Source: Streptomyces lasiicapitis
GTDB lineage: Bacteria; Actinomycetota; Actinomycetes; Streptomycetales; Streptomycetaceae
Length of the DNA stretch: 64,000 nucleotides
NCBI RefSeq assembly: GCF_014646335.1
Contig: NZ_BMNG01000004.1
Span: forward strand, 62,001 to 126,000
Direction: 5' to 3'
Below, piece by piece: positions 17,173-25,626 of this stretch. The notes below the pieces were generated by a model, which had not been told where the DNA came from, did not search any database, and saw only the letters and a list, made by a program, of their open reading frames with translations. The translations under genes were made by a program, and so were the position numbers. The first letter of the stretch is position 1; each line of letters starts with the position of its first letter.

Positions 17173-17503
17173 GGCTGACCCGTTCAGGTGGACAGCGCCC
17201 GAAAAGGACTCAGATCACACTCGGCGACGACTGTCCGAACAGCACCGGAACGTCCCGTTCCGCGTGGCACGTACGGGAGTTGCGCAACTCCAGAGGCTCG
17301 TGTGTACGAGCGATTCGTACACCGAAAGGGCTACCCCGTCTGGTCGTACTTCCGGCCACGCCGGACACCGCGCCCCTCACCTCCGCAGCCGTCCGCACCC
17401 TCAACGGACGGATGGCGCGGGCGCGCTGCGGCCGGGGCGCTCCTGGAGGCGATCGGCGCGACGGCGCACCCTCGGCGCGGCGCCGTGACGGCCGGAGGAT
17501 CGT
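17173..17503. other. Non-coding gap with two perfect palindromes
   Basis: No reading frame here has convincing codon usage or a ribosome binding site. Two strong palindromes stand out: GAGTTGCGCAACTC at 17277-17290 and the inverted repeat GTGTACGA/TCGTACAC with a 5-base spacer at 17302-17322. They are 11 bp apart and look like operators, but the nearest downstream gene on the plus strand is absent and the riboswitch-controlled NlpC/P60 gene on the minus strand begins over 200 bp away. Confidence 0.5.
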
Positions 17504-17833
17504 TCAGCCCGCGGTCGGTGGCGCGTCCTCGCCGACGGCGGGCGGCGGTACGGTCACGCGCGCGGCGCGCCGCTCGCCGTCCAGGACCCGCAGGGCCCGC
17601 GCCAACGTCTCCGTGTGGACTTCCGTTTCGCCCCGCTGGTGCATCAGGACCAGCGCGTCCCGCAGTTCCGTCGCCCTGCTGACCAGCGCCTGTGCGGCGC
17701 GCAGCCCGCCGTACGTGCGCTCGGCGCGCGCCGGATTGATCCTGCCGACGAGGTCCACCACCGCCAGATAGGCGTCGATCACCTCCCCCTCGGCGCGGGT
17801 GAGCGCGGGCAGCGGCGGCAGTTCGGGCAGCAC
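17504..17833 (-). CDS. Small helical protein encoded with a ClpP-like gene
   Basis: I do not recognise this 109-residue protein. It starts at GTG 17833, 7 bp after the ClpP-like gene stop. Residues 12-85 are predicted mostly helical with heptad-like spacing of Leu/Val/Ala (EGEVIDAYLAVVDLVGRI, RAAQALVSRATELRDALVLM, TLARALRVLDGERRAA), and the tail is Pro/Val/Ala-rich and probably disordered. Tight coupling to the ClpP-like gene suggests a partner or adaptor (inference). Confidence 0.6.
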   Translation of the reverse strand: MLPELPPLPALTRAEGEVIDAYLAVVDLVGRINPARAERTYGGLRAAQALVSRATELRDALVLMHQRGETEVHTETLARALRVLDGERRAARVTVPPPAVGEDAPPTAG

Positions 17834-17840
17834 CGGGGCC

Positions 17841-18470
17841 TCACCCGGCGTCCGTGCGCGAAGCCCTGCGGCTCGGCACGACCCGGTCCACAAGGCCGTA
17901 CTCCACCGCGGCCGCGGCGTCCAGGACCATGTCGCGCTCGATGTCCGCCGTGACCCGCTCCGCGTCGCGCCCCGTGTGCCGTACGAGCATCTCCTCCAGG
18001 AGCGTACGGGTGCGCCGCAGTTCGTCGGCCTGGATGGCGAGATCGGTCGGCTGGCCCCGCAACTCCTCCGGGAGCGCCGGCTGCTGGAGCAGCACGCGCG
18101 CGCCGGGCAGGATCGACCGCTTCCCCGGCGTGCCCGCGGCGAGCAGCACCGCGGCGGCGGACGCGGCCTGGCCGAGGCAGACGGTCTCCACGTCACAGGT
18201 CGTGTAGCGCAGCGTGTCGTAGATCGCCGTGGCCGCGCTGAACGAGCCGCCCGGCGAGTTGATGTACAGCGAGATGTCCCGGTCCGGCGCGACGTACTCC
18301 AGGTGCAGGAGCTGCGCCATCACGTCGTTCGCGGAGACGTCGTCGACAGGAGTGCCGAGGAAGACGATCCGTTCCTCGAGGAGCTTGGAGTACGGATCCA
18401 GCGTGCGGAGCCCCGAGCTGGTGCGCTCGGTGAACTCCGGCAGGACGTGGCGGGCGAACGGCTGCTGCAT
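17841..18470 (-). CDS. ClpP-like protein lacking the catalytic histidine
   Basis: The 209-residue protein has the full ClpP fold markers: [19 protein letters not shown] (about 68-86), the nucleophile Ser104 in [15 protein letters not shown] and the Asp180 region [21 protein letters not shown]. In active ClpP the strand after GKR-x-x-LP carries His-Gln-Pro; here it reads RVLLQQP, so the catalytic His is Gln129 (codon 18084-18086). Without the triad, peptidase activity should be lost or strongly reduced, and the protein may serve as a structural or regulatory ring subunit. ATG 18470 has the strong site GGGAGG seven bases upstream; an ATG at 18497 has none. Regulation is probably separate from the divergent Phd gene but shares its intergenic region. 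Confidence 0.85.
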   Translation of the reverse strand: MQQPFARHVLPEFTERTSSGLRTLDPYSKLLEERIVFLGTPVDDVSANDVMAQLLHLEYVAPDRDISLYINSPGGSFSAATAIYDTLRYTTCDVETVCLGQAASAAAVLLAAGTPGKRSILPGARVLLQQPALPEELRGQPTDLAIQADELRRTRTLLEEMLVRHTGRDAERVTADIERDMVLDAAAAVEYGLVDRVVPSRRASRTDAG

Positions 18471-18557
18471 GAGCGTGCCTCCCGATGTGTACGGCATGCG
18501 TGCGGGCGCATGGGCATGCCTGCGGGTGCCGTCGCCGGGCGACGGCCTCTGTAAAAA

Positions 18558-18585
18558 ATGTACAGGACGTACATGACGTTATGAT
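18558..18585 (+). promoter_or_regulatory. Operator and -10 element of the Phd-type gene
   Basis: ATGTAC (18558-18563) and GTACAT (18569-18574) form a perfect inverted repeat with a 5-base spacer, matching the TGTACA-like half sites known for YefM/Phd autorepressors. A -10-like TATGAT lies at 18580-18585, only 6 bases before the ATG at 18592, so the transcript is probably leaderless and the operator covers the -35 region. Confidence 0.6.
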
Positions 18586-18591
18586 GGGGGT

Positions 18592-18906
18592 ATGGCCTAC
18601 GAGATTCCGGTGACGCAAGCCCGCGCAGAGCTCGCCGATCTGATCAACCGCGTTGTCTACGGCAACGAGCGTGTGGTCGTCACCCGCCACGGCAAGCCGC
18701 TCGTGGCCCTTGTGTCCGCCGATGACCTGCGGTTGCTCGAAGAGGCCGAGGGGATCGAGGCGGTCGACGGGATCGCGGAGGCCCCCGCTCCGGCGGACGA
18801 GCCGGTCATCAGCTCCGTCTCGCGGATCGGCTCCACGTCGTCCGGCGCGGGGGAGCGGCAGCGCTTCGGCATCGCGGCCGAGCACCGCGGGCCCCACATG
18901 ACCTGA
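18592..18906 (+). CDS. Phd/YefM-type antitoxin without an adjacent toxin
   Basis: A 104-residue protein. Residues 1-50 form the Phd/YefM DNA-binding and dimer domain (YEIPVTQARAELADLINRV, then VVTRHGKPLVALVSADDLRLLEE), the remainder is acidic and flexible, as in antitoxins that fold upon their toxin. No RelE, YoeB, Doc or PIN toxin follows; the next gene is ureA nearly 280 bp away. It is divergent from the ClpP-like gene with 121 bp between starts. It may be a solitary antitoxin used as a transcription factor. Confidence 0.85.
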   Translation: MAYEIPVTQARAELADLINRVVYGNERVVVTRHGKPLVALVSADDLRLLEEAEGIEAVDGIAEAPAPADEPVISSVSRIGSTSSGAGERQRFGIAAEHRGPHMT

Positions 18907-19011
18907 AGCCGTCGGATTGCCTGAAGGGTGCCGTGAGGCCCCGACGGGCATGCGCGACGCCTGATGGGTATGGGGAACCCCTGCCGCCGGTCATGACGAA
19001 GTCAAGGGCTG

Positions 19012-19028
19012 GTTAACCTCGCTGAAAC
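19012..19028 (+). promoter_or_regulatory. Candidate GlnR box upstream of ureA
   Basis: TTAAC, six bases, then GAAAC (19013-19028) matches the gTnAC-n6-GaAAC half of the Streptomyces GlnR box, and a weaker GTCAT-n6-GTCAA lies one 22-23 bp period upstream (18990-19005). Urease operons of streptomycetes are known GlnR (nitrogen) targets. It lies about 155 bp upstream of the ureA start. Confidence 0.5.
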
Positions 19029-19184
19029 TCCGTCCAACTAGCCTGCCCTGCCACGCCACCTGGGGATTTCGTACGCCAAGGTGTACACCGGCAGGTACTT
19101 CACTGCCCGCTACATCTATACCCGTCGCGGTGGCCGCGGCAGCCGGACCCCGCACGGTCCGGAGCGAGGACTGTGAGGTGGGAC

Positions 19185-19487
19185 GTGCAACTGACCCCGC
19201 ACGAGCAGGAAAGACTGCTCATCCATGTGGCCGCCGACGTGGCCGAGAAGCGCCGTGCCCGCGGCCTGCGCCTCAACCATCCCGAGGCGATCGCGCTCAT
19301 CACGTCGCACATCCTCGAAGGGGCCCGCGACGGCCGCAGCGTCGCCGACCTGATGTCGTCGGGCCGCACGGTGCTCACGCGGGACGACGTCATGGAGGGC
19401 ATCCCCGAGATGATCCACGACGTGCAGGTCGAGGCGACCTTCCCGGACGGTACCAAGCTCGTCACCGTCCACGAGCCGATCGTCTGA
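19185..19487 (+). CDS. ureA: Urease gamma subunit
   Basis: UreA is the smallest subunit of the (alpha-beta-gamma)3 urease trimer that hydrolyses urea to ammonia and carbamate. From GTG 19185 the protein has exactly 100 residues, the family length, and begins [20 protein letters not shown]. It includes [21 protein letters not shown] and [22 protein letters not shown], both diagnostic. GAGGTG lies four to nine bases upstream. An in-frame GTG at 19173 would add four residues that the family lacks. First gene of ureABCFGD. Confidence 0.97.
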   Translation: MQLTPHEQERLLIHVAADVAEKRRARGLRLNHPEAIALITSHILEGARDGRSVADLMSSGRTVLTRDDVMEGIPEMIHDVQVEATFPDGTKLVTVHEPIV

Positions 19488-19503
19488 CGGGGGTACGAGC
19501 CGT

Positions 19504-19821
19504 ATGCAACCCGTCCCGGGCGAGATCTTCTTCGCGGACGAGCCCGTCGCCTTCAACGAGGGCCGCGCGACCACCCCGTTGACCGTCCTCAACGCAGCCG
19601 ACCGCCCCGTCCAGGTCGGCTCCCACTACCACTTCGCCGAGGCCAACCCCGGCCTGGAGTTCGACCGCGCCGCCGCGCGCGGCCAGCGGCTGAACATCGC
19701 CGCGGGCACCGCCGTGCGCTTCGAGCCCGGCATTCCCGTCGAGGTCACGCTGGTCCCGCTCGCCGGCGCGCGCGTCGTACCCGGGCTGCGCGGCGAGACC
19801 GGAGGTGCCCTCGATGCCTGA
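19504..19821 (+). CDS. ureB: Urease beta subunit
   Basis: The 105-residue UreB begins [21 protein letters not shown] and contains the conserved [26 protein letters not shown] core (split at VGSHYHF) and [17 protein letters not shown]. It packs on UreC at the active-site flap. Spacing to ureA is 16 bp and its end overlaps ureC by 8 bp, so the three structural genes are co-translated. Confidence 0.97.
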   Translation: MQPVPGEIFFADEPVAFNEGRATTPLTVLNAADRPVQVGSHYHFAEANPGLEFDRAAARGQRLNIAAGTAVRFEPGIPVEVTLVPLAGARVVPGLRGETGGALDA

Positions 19822-21535
19822 GCTCTCCCGTGCCGCGTACGCCGACCTCTTCGGCCCCACGACCGGCGACCGGATCCGGCTCGCCGACACCGGCCTGCTC
19901 GTCGAGATCGAGGAGGACCGCTGCGGCGGCCCCGGACGCTCCGGCGACGAGGCGGTGTTCGGCGGCGGCAAGGTCATCCGTGAGTCGATGGGCCAGTCCC
20001 GGGCGACCCGCGCCGAGGGAACGCCCGACACCGTGATCACCGGCGCCGTCGTCATCGACCACTGGGGCGTGGTCAAGGCGGACGTCGGCATCCGCGACGG
20101 CCGCATCACCGGCATCGGCAAGGCCGGCAACCCGGACACGATGGACGGCGTACACCCCGACCTGGTCATCGGCCCGGAGACCGAAGTCATCGCGGGCAAC
20201 GGCAAGATACTGACCGCGGGCGGCATCGACACCCACATCCACTTCATCTCGCCGACCATCGTCGACGAGGCACTGGCCTCCGGGGTCACCACGCTCATCG
20301 GCGGCGGCACCGGCCCCGCCGAGGGCAGCAAGGCCACCACCATCACCCCCGGCGCCTGGCACCTGGCCCGGATGTTCGCCGCCATGGAGAACGCCCCGGT
20401 CAACATCGGCTTCCTGGGCAAGGGCAACACCACATCGGCCGCGTCCATGCACGCCCAGCTCCGCGCGGGCGCCGTCAGCTTCAAGATCCACGAGGACTGG
20501 GGCGCGACTCCGGCGGTGATCGACGCCTGCCTGAACGTGTGCGAGGACACGGGCGCCCAACTCGCCGTCCACACCGACACGTTGAACGAGGCGGGCTTCG
20601 TCGACGCGACGTTCGCGGCCGTCGGCGGGCGCACGCTGCACGCCTTCCACGTGGAGGGCGCGGGCGGCGGCCACGCGCCGGACATGATCACGGCGGTCTC
20701 GCTGCCGAACATGCTCCCCAGCTCGACCAACCCGACCCGCCCGCACACCGTCAACACCGTCGAGGAGCACCTCGACATGCTGATGGTCTGTCACCACCTC
20801 AACCCGGCCGTGCCGGAGGACCTCGCCTTCGCCGAGTCCCGCATCCGCCCGACGACGATAGCGGCGGAGGACATCCTCCACGACCTGGGCGCCATCTCCA
20901 TCATGTCCTCGGACTCGCAGGCGATGGGGCGCGTCGGCGAGGTCATCCTGCGGACCTGGCAGACGGCCCATGTGATGAAGCGGCGGCGCGGTTCGCTCCC
21001 GGGTGACACCAGGGCCGACAACCACCGAGCGCGTCGGTACGTAGCCAAGTACACGATCAACGCGGCGATCGCGCAGGGGATCGAGGGGGAGGTGGGCTCG
21101 GTCGAGAGCGGCAAGCTGGCCGACCTGGTCCTCTGGAACCCCGCGTTCTTCGGCGTGAAACCGCAGGTGGTGCTGAAGGGCGGGCAGATCGCGTACGCCC
21201 AGATGGGTGACGCCAACGCTTCCATCCCGACACCGCAACCGGTCCTGCCGCGCCCCATGTTCGGCGGGCACGGCAAGGCGCCCGCGCGCAATTCGCTGAA
21301 CTTCGTGACGCAGTCCGCGCTGGACGACGATCTGCCTGAACGACTCGCATTGGATAGAGCGTTCGTTCCAATCAACTCGACCAGAGGCCGTACGAAGGCC
21401 GACATGCGCGAGAACGACGCCCTGCCGCGCGTCGAGGTCGCCCCCGACAGCTTCGCCGTACGCATCGACGGCGAACTCGTCGAACCCGCACCCGCCGCCG
21501 AACTGCCGCTGGCCCAGCGGTACTTCCTGTTCTGA
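19814..21535 (+). CDS. ureC: Urease alpha (catalytic) subunit
   Basis: UreC holds the di-nickel centre. In this 573-residue protein all ligands are present: His141 and His143 in GIDTHIHF, carbamylated Lys224 in SFKIHEDWG, His253 in AVHTDTLNE, His279 in [13 protein letters not shown] and Asp367 in [13 protein letters not shown]; the flap motif [20 protein letters not shown] with the catalytic His is at about 324-343. ATG 19814 follows GGAGG at a good distance; the GTG at 19805 is part of that site. The length is typical, and the enzyme should be active once nickel is inserted by the UreDFG proteins. Confidence 0.97.
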   Translation: MPELSRAAYADLFGPTTGDRIRLADTGLLVEIEEDRCGGPGRSGDEAVFGGGKVIRESMGQSRATRAEGTPDTVITGAVVIDHWGVVKADVGIRDGRITGIGKAGNPDTMDGVHPDLVIGPETEVIAGNGKILTAGGIDTHIHFISPTIVDEALASGVTTLIGGGTGPAEGSKATTITPGAWHLARMFAAMENAPVNIGFLGKGNTTSAASMHAQLRAGAVSFKIHEDWGATPAVIDACLNVCEDTGAQLAVHTDTLNEAGFVDATFAAVGGRTLHAFHVEGAGGGHAPDMITAVSLPNMLPSSTNPTRPHTVNTVEEHLDMLMVCHHLNPAVPEDLAFAESRIRPTTIAAEDILHDLGAISIMSSDSQAMGRVGEVILRTWQTAHVMKRRRGSLPGDTRADNHRARRYVAKYTINAAIAQGIEGEVGSVESGKLADLVLWNPAFFGVKPQVVLKGGQIAYAQMGDANASIPTPQPVLPRPMFGGHGKAPARNSLNFVTQSALDDDLPERLALDRAFVPINSTRGRTKADMRENDALPRVEVAPDSFAVRIDGELVEPAPAAELPLAQRYFLF

Positions 21536-21549
21536 GGCGGTGACCCGAC

Positions 21550-22224
21550 ATGTCACGAGCCGCACTGCTCGTCCTGGCCGACGGCCGCTTTCCCGCCGGG
21601 GGCCACGCGCACTCCGGCGGGGCCGAGGCGGCCGTGAAGGCGGGCCGGATCACCGGGGCGGCGTCCCTGGAGGACTTCTGCCGGGGCCGCCTGCACACGA
21701 CCGGCACGGTGTCGGCCGCCCTGGCCGCAGCCGCCGCGCTCGGACTCGACCCCGTCGCCCTCGACGAGGCGGCGGACGCGCGCACGCCGTCGGCCGCGCT
21801 GCGGGTGGCTGCGCGCAGGCTGGGGCGACAGTTGCTGCGGGCCGCGCGGGTCGCGTGGCCCGCCCCCGAACTCGACGCGCTGGCACGCCAGTTCCCCAAA
21901 GGGGCCCACCAGCCCGTCGTCCTCGGCGTGGCGGCGCGGGCTGCCGGCCTCGACGCGGAGGACGCTGCGTACTGCTCCGCGTACGAGTCCGTCAGCGGCC
22001 CCGCCACCGCGGTGGTACGCCTCCTGAGCCTCGACCCGTTCGACGCGACGGCCGTTCTGGCCCGTCTCGCACCGCAGTTGGACGAGGTGGCGCGGGCCGC
22101 CGCGGAGTCCGCTCGGCGGGCGGTGGGGGAGGGGGTGGACGCGCTGCCCGCCGCGTCGGCGCCGCTGTTGGAGGTGGGGGCGGAGGGGCATGCGGGGTGG
22201 GCGGTGCGCTTGTTCGCGTCTTAG
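21550..22224 (+). CDS. ureF: Urease accessory protein UreF
   Basis: UreF acts with UreD and UreG in the complex that delivers nickel and CO2 to apo-urease. The 224-residue, all-helical protein has the family start (LLVLADGRFPAGGHAHSGGAEAAV) and KGAHQPVVLGVAARAAGL in the middle. It follows ureC after 14 bp. No UreE is encoded in the operon, as is normal for Streptomyces. Confidence 0.92.
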   Translation: MSRAALLVLADGRFPAGGHAHSGGAEAAVKAGRITGAASLEDFCRGRLHTTGTVSAALAAAAALGLDPVALDEAADARTPSAALRVAARRLGRQLLRAARVAWPAPELDALARQFPKGAHQPVVLGVAARAAGLDAEDAAYCSAYESVSGPATAVVRLLSLDPFDATAVLARLAPQLDEVARAAAESARRAVGEGVDALPAASAPLLEVGAEGHAGWAVRLFAS

Positions 22225-22516
22225 GCCGTGCCGGGGGCTCCGCCCCCGGACCCCCGTATCGGCCTGAACGGCCTAGTCCTCAAACTCCCCCAAGCTCTTA
22301 AGGAGCAGGGGGACCCCCTCGACGGGCCATTTCCCACCCGCCTTCCCTATTCAGCCCGTCCGGCGTTTGAGGACGAGCCGCGAAGCGGCGATGGCGGGGT
22401 CCAGGGGCGGCAGCCCCTGGTTACGGGGAAGGGGCGGGCCTGGGGCGCCACCCGCGAGGCCCCACCCACAACCGAACAACTCCCCACCACCACACCCCAA
22501 ACAAAGGAACCAATCC
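22225..22516. repeat. Structured intergenic repeat inside the urease operon
   Basis: This 292-bp stretch separates ureF from ureG. It holds a hairpin CCGGGGGC/GCCCCCGG (22231-22249), a long-range inverted repeat GTCCTCAAAC (22276-22285) with GTTTGAGGAC (22365-22374), and a hairpin CCAGGGGC/GCCCCTGG (22401-22420). The segment around 22355-22400 (CCCGTCCGGCGTTTGAGGAC and following) is, from memory, one of the most frequent intergenic repeats of Streptomyces chromosomes. The first hairpin may act as a terminator or processing site. No coding potential was seen. Confidence 0.75.
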
Positions 22517-23239
22517 ATGCACCTCAACCACACCCACGAAAGCGACGGCGCAGCCGTAAGCGCGGACGCCCACCGCCCCGACGGCACCCGCCGAGCCCTC
22601 CGCATCGGCCTGGGCGGCCCAGTGGGCTCGGGCAAGACGGCAACAGTGGCAGCCCTCTGCCAGACCCTCCGCACCGAACTCTCCCTCGCAGTCGTGACCA
22701 ACGACATCTACACCCGAGAGGACGCGGAGTTCCTCCTCCGCGAGGCAGTCCTGCCGCCCGAACGCATCACGGCGGTGGAGACAGGAGCCTGCCCCCACAC
22801 CGCCATCCGAGACGACATCTCCGCGAACCTGGAGGCGGTGGAGGACCTGGAGGACGAGGTCGGCCCACTGGACCTCATCCTCGTGGAGTCCGGCGGCGAC
22901 AACTTGACCGCAACCTTCTCGCGCGGCCTGGTAGACGCACAGATCTTCGTCATCGACGTGGCGGGAGGCGACGACATCCCCCGCAAGGGCGGCCCCGGCG
23001 TCACAACGGCGGACCTCCTCGTGGTGAACAAGACCGACCTGGCTCCGTACGTGGGCTCGGACCTGGCCCGCATGGCCGCCGACGCGAAGGCCCAGCGCGC
23101 GGAACTGCCGGTGGTGTTCCAGTCACTGCGCTCGGAGGAACACGTCACGCCGGTGGCGCGATGGGTACGTGAGCAGCACGCGACATGGACGAAGAAGCAG
23201 ACCGCACCGGCATCGACCACAGCCGAACCGACACAGTGA
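22517..23239 (+). CDS. ureG: Urease accessory GTPase UreG
   Basis: UreG is the SIMIBI GTPase that carries nickel for urease maturation. The 240-residue protein has an N-terminal His-containing extension ([11 protein letters not shown]), the P-loop GGPVGSGKT (about 36-44), the metal-binding Cys-Pro-His motif [13 protein letters not shown] (about 95-107), [12 protein letters not shown] and the NKTD specificity motif. AAAGGA (22503-22508) precedes ATG 22517. Its stop overlaps the ureD start by 4 bp. The intergenic repeat upstream may reduce its expression relative to ureABCF. Confidence 0.96.
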   Translation: MHLNHTHESDGAAVSADAHRPDGTRRALRIGLGGPVGSGKTATVAALCQTLRTELSLAVVTNDIYTREDAEFLLREAVLPPERITAVETGACPHTAIRDDISANLEAVEDLEDEVGPLDLILVESGGDNLTATFSRGLVDAQIFVIDVAGGDDIPRKGGPGVTTADLLVVNKTDLAPYVGSDLARMAADAKAQRAELPVVFQSLRSEEHVTPVARWVREQHATWTKKQTAPASTTAEPTQ

Positions 23240-24027
23240 CCCACCACCCCCCGTCCCCCCGACCACCCCAAAGCCCCGCAGGCGTCCAAGCCCGAGCCCG
23301 CATCGCCGCCCGCCCGGACGCCCGAGGCCGCACAGCCCTGCCCGTCCTGCACGGCGAGGGCCCCCTGGCCCTGCGCCGCACCCGCACCACGGGCCCGGAG
23401 GCCCACGTCATGCTGGTGGGTGCGATGAGCGGCCCCCTGGGCGGGGACCACCTGACGGTGGAGGCGGAGGTGGCCGAGGGGGCGAGGCTGAGCGTCGGAT
23501 CCGCCGCGGCGACGATCGCGCTGCCGGGACAGGACGGGGCACCGGCACGGTACGACGTGTCGCTCACCGTCGCCGACGGCGCGGAACTGCACTGGCTGCC
23601 GGAGCAACTGATCTCAGCGCGGGGAAGCGAACTCCGCGTCACGACACGGGCCGACATCGGGGCGGGCGGACGGCTGGTGCTACGCGAGGAACAGGTGCTC
23701 GGCCGCACCGGCGAGGCCCCGGGACTGCTGCACAGCAGACTGACGGTGCGCCGAGCCGGCCGAACACTCCTGGACCAGGAACTGTCGTGCGGCCCGGGCG
23801 CCCCGACGGGCTGGGACGGCCCCGCGGTCCTGGCAGGCCATCGAGCGGTGGGCCAACTCATCGTCGTACGCCCGGAGTTCGAACACGAAGGCCCAAAACC
23901 GGCGATGCTCGGCGACTCCGCAGCCCTGACCCCCCTGGCAGGCCCGGCGGCCCTGGTGACCGCCCTGGCCCCGGACGCCCTACGCCTGCGCCACATCCTC
24001 GACGACGCCTTGAACCGCCTGACGTAG
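23236..24027 (+). CDS. ureD: Urease accessory protein UreD
   Basis: UreD (UreH) is the scaffold that binds apo-urease and UreFG. Starting at GTG 23236, which overlaps the ureG stop (GTGA), it has 263 residues. The family core is visible in [33 protein letters not shown], the [19 protein letters not shown] block and [11 protein letters not shown]. An ATG at 23185 would overlap ureG by 55 bp and is less likely. Last gene of the operon. Confidence 0.9.
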   Translation: MTHHPPSPRPPQSPAGVQARARIAARPDARGRTALPVLHGEGPLALRRTRTTGPEAHVMLVGAMSGPLGGDHLTVEAEVAEGARLSVGSAAATIALPGQDGAPARYDVSLTVADGAELHWLPEQLISARGSELRVTTRADIGAGGRLVLREEQVLGRTGEAPGLLHSRLTVRRAGRTLLDQELSCGPGAPTGWDGPAVLAGHRAVGQLIVVRPEFEHEGPKPAMLGDSAALTPLAGPAALVTALAPDALRLRHILDDALNRLT

Positions 24028-24368
24028 CCCACCACGAAGACGACCGCTCCCGCAGGCCTGTCCCGGTCATCGCCGGATGTCCCGGAATCCGACGCCGGAG
24101 GACCGGGTTCCGGGACTGCATACACACCCCCGCGAGGCGCGTCGACTCGATCCGGCCAATCAGAACCGCACGCAGACCCGCGGGCCCTCGCCGTCGTGCC
24201 AGCCTGCGGCCCCCGCCGCCGTCGACTGCCGTCCTCCCCTGGGTGTCCTGCCAGGCCGTGGCGACGGCACTACTGGCGGGAACGCCTCCCGTCGCCCCTG
24301 TACCCGGCACCCCGACGTGGTTCGCTGGCGGAAGCCCGCCCTGGAGTCCCCCGGAAGGGCACGTACGC
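24028..24368. other. Intergenic region after the urease operon
   Basis: No convincing gene lies in these 341 bp. It holds the perfect inverted repeat TCCCGGAA (24080-24087) and TTCCGGGA (24108-24115) about 50 bp after the ureD stop, which could be the operon terminator. Further downstream, the segment before the ferredoxin reductase gene should contain that promoter, but no clear hexamers were seen. Confidence 0.5.
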
Positions 24369-25589
24369 ATGCCTGTCTTCGCGCCTCGTCCGCAGTCGCC
24401 GCCCTGGGGCCTCCCCGGCCGCTTCGGCACACGCCTCCTCTCAGCCCTGAGCACTCTGACGACCCCGCTGACCACACCCCTCACCCCGGACGACTTCCTC
24501 GGCCTCGTCGATCCGCTGCTCTCCGCACGGCACCCCGCGGGCGTGGTGACCGCCGTGCGGCCCGAGACCGCGGACGCCGCCACGCTGGTGATCCGGCCGG
24601 GCCGCGGGTGGTACGGCGGCCACCGGGCCGGTCAATACCTGCCGGTGGGCGTGGAGTTGGACGGCGTACGGCACTGGCGCACGTACTCCCTCACGTCCGC
24701 CGCGGGTGCACCGGACGGCGAGGTGACCATCACCGTCAAGGCGGACCCCCGCGGCAAGGTGTCACCGCACCTGGTACACCGCACGCCACCCGGCACCATC
24801 CTCCGACTCGGGCCCGCACAGGGGGAGTTCGTGTTCCCCGAGCCCGAAGCGACCCCCGACCGGCTCCTGTTCGTGACGGCGGGCAGTGGCATCACGCCTG
24901 TCATGGGGATGCTGCGTACGATCGTTCTCCGTCGCGACCGGCCGGCCCCCGACGTCGTACTGCTGCACAGCGCGCCCGCACCGGACGAGTGCCTGTTCCG
25001 TGCCGAACTGACCCACATGGCAGGCCAGTTGACGTGGCTGCGCCTCCACCTGCGATATACGCGCACCGCCGCCCGGATCACCGCCCGGGACATCGCCCTG
25101 CTCTGCCCGGACTGGCGCTCCCGCGAGACGTGGGCCTGCGGCCCTGAGGGTCTGCTCGCCGTACTGCGTGAGCACTGGGAGGCGGAGCGGCGGGGCGGAG
25201 AACGGCCTGACGGGCAACGATCCGACGGGCAACGGCCGGGCGGCACGGAGGGCCCGCGCGCAGGCAGCCTGCACGTGGAGCGCTTCCACCTCACCGCACC
25301 GACTGCTGCCCCACTCACCCTCGCCGACGACTCAGGCGGTCGGGTACGGTTCGCGCGCACCGGAGTCGAGGTCGCTTCACCCGCGTCCGTCCCCCTCCTG
25401 GTGACCGGCGAGCGCGCGGGCGTGCCCATGCCGTACGGGTGCCGCCGAGGCATCTGCTTCGGCTGCCTCGTGCCCCTGCTCCACGGACGCGTACGCGACC
25501 TGCGAACCGGCGAAGTGCACGATGCGCAAGGCGAGTTGATCCAGACCTGCGTCCAGGCCGCGGTCGGCACCCTCGTACTCGACCGCTGA
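24369..25589 (+). CDS. Ferredoxin reductase with C-terminal 2Fe-2S ferredoxin domain (desaturase electron donor)
   Basis: This 406-residue flavoprotein supplies electrons to the desaturase encoded just downstream. Domains in order: FAD-binding barrel (about 50-150, with HWRTYSLTS for FAD binding), NAD(P)H domain (about 155-280, FVTAGSGITPVMGMLR and WACGPEGLL) and a plant-type 2Fe-2S domain (about 320-406) with Cys in YGCRRGICFGCLVP and a fourth in IQTCVQAA. The linker at about 275-300 is a Glu/Gly/Arg/Asp-Gln repeat. The pair resembles the mycobacterial DesA3-Rv3230c system (family knowledge). ATG 24369 follows GGAAGGG at about 10 bp; longer upstream readings lack family sequence. Confidence 0.9.
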   Translation: MPVFAPRPQSPPWGLPGRFGTRLLSALSTLTTPLTTPLTPDDFLGLVDPLLSARHPAGVVTAVRPETADAATLVIRPGRGWYGGHRAGQYLPVGVELDGVRHWRTYSLTSAAGAPDGEVTITVKADPRGKVSPHLVHRTPPGTILRLGPAQGEFVFPEPEATPDRLLFVTAGSGITPVMGMLRTIVLRRDRPAPDVVLLHSAPAPDECLFRAELTHMAGQLTWLRLHLRYTRTAARITARDIALLCPDWRSRETWACGPEGLLAVLREHWEAERRGGERPDGQRSDGQRPGGTEGPRAGSLHVERFHLTAPTAAPLTLADDSGGRVRFARTGVEVASPASVPLLVTGERAGVPMPYGCRRGICFGCLVPLLHGRVRDLRTGEVHDAQGELIQTCVQAAVGTLVLDR

Positions 25590-25626
25590 GCGCGCGCCTC
25601 TCCGCCCGACCCCTCAAGGAGCATCC

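Noticed and set aside
17188..17682. Possible plus-strand gene in the gap beside the ClpP-like operon
   Set aside because: Composition is Arg/Pro/Ser-rich, no ribosome binding site and it overlaps the small helical protein gene antisense. I kept only the palindromes as notable.
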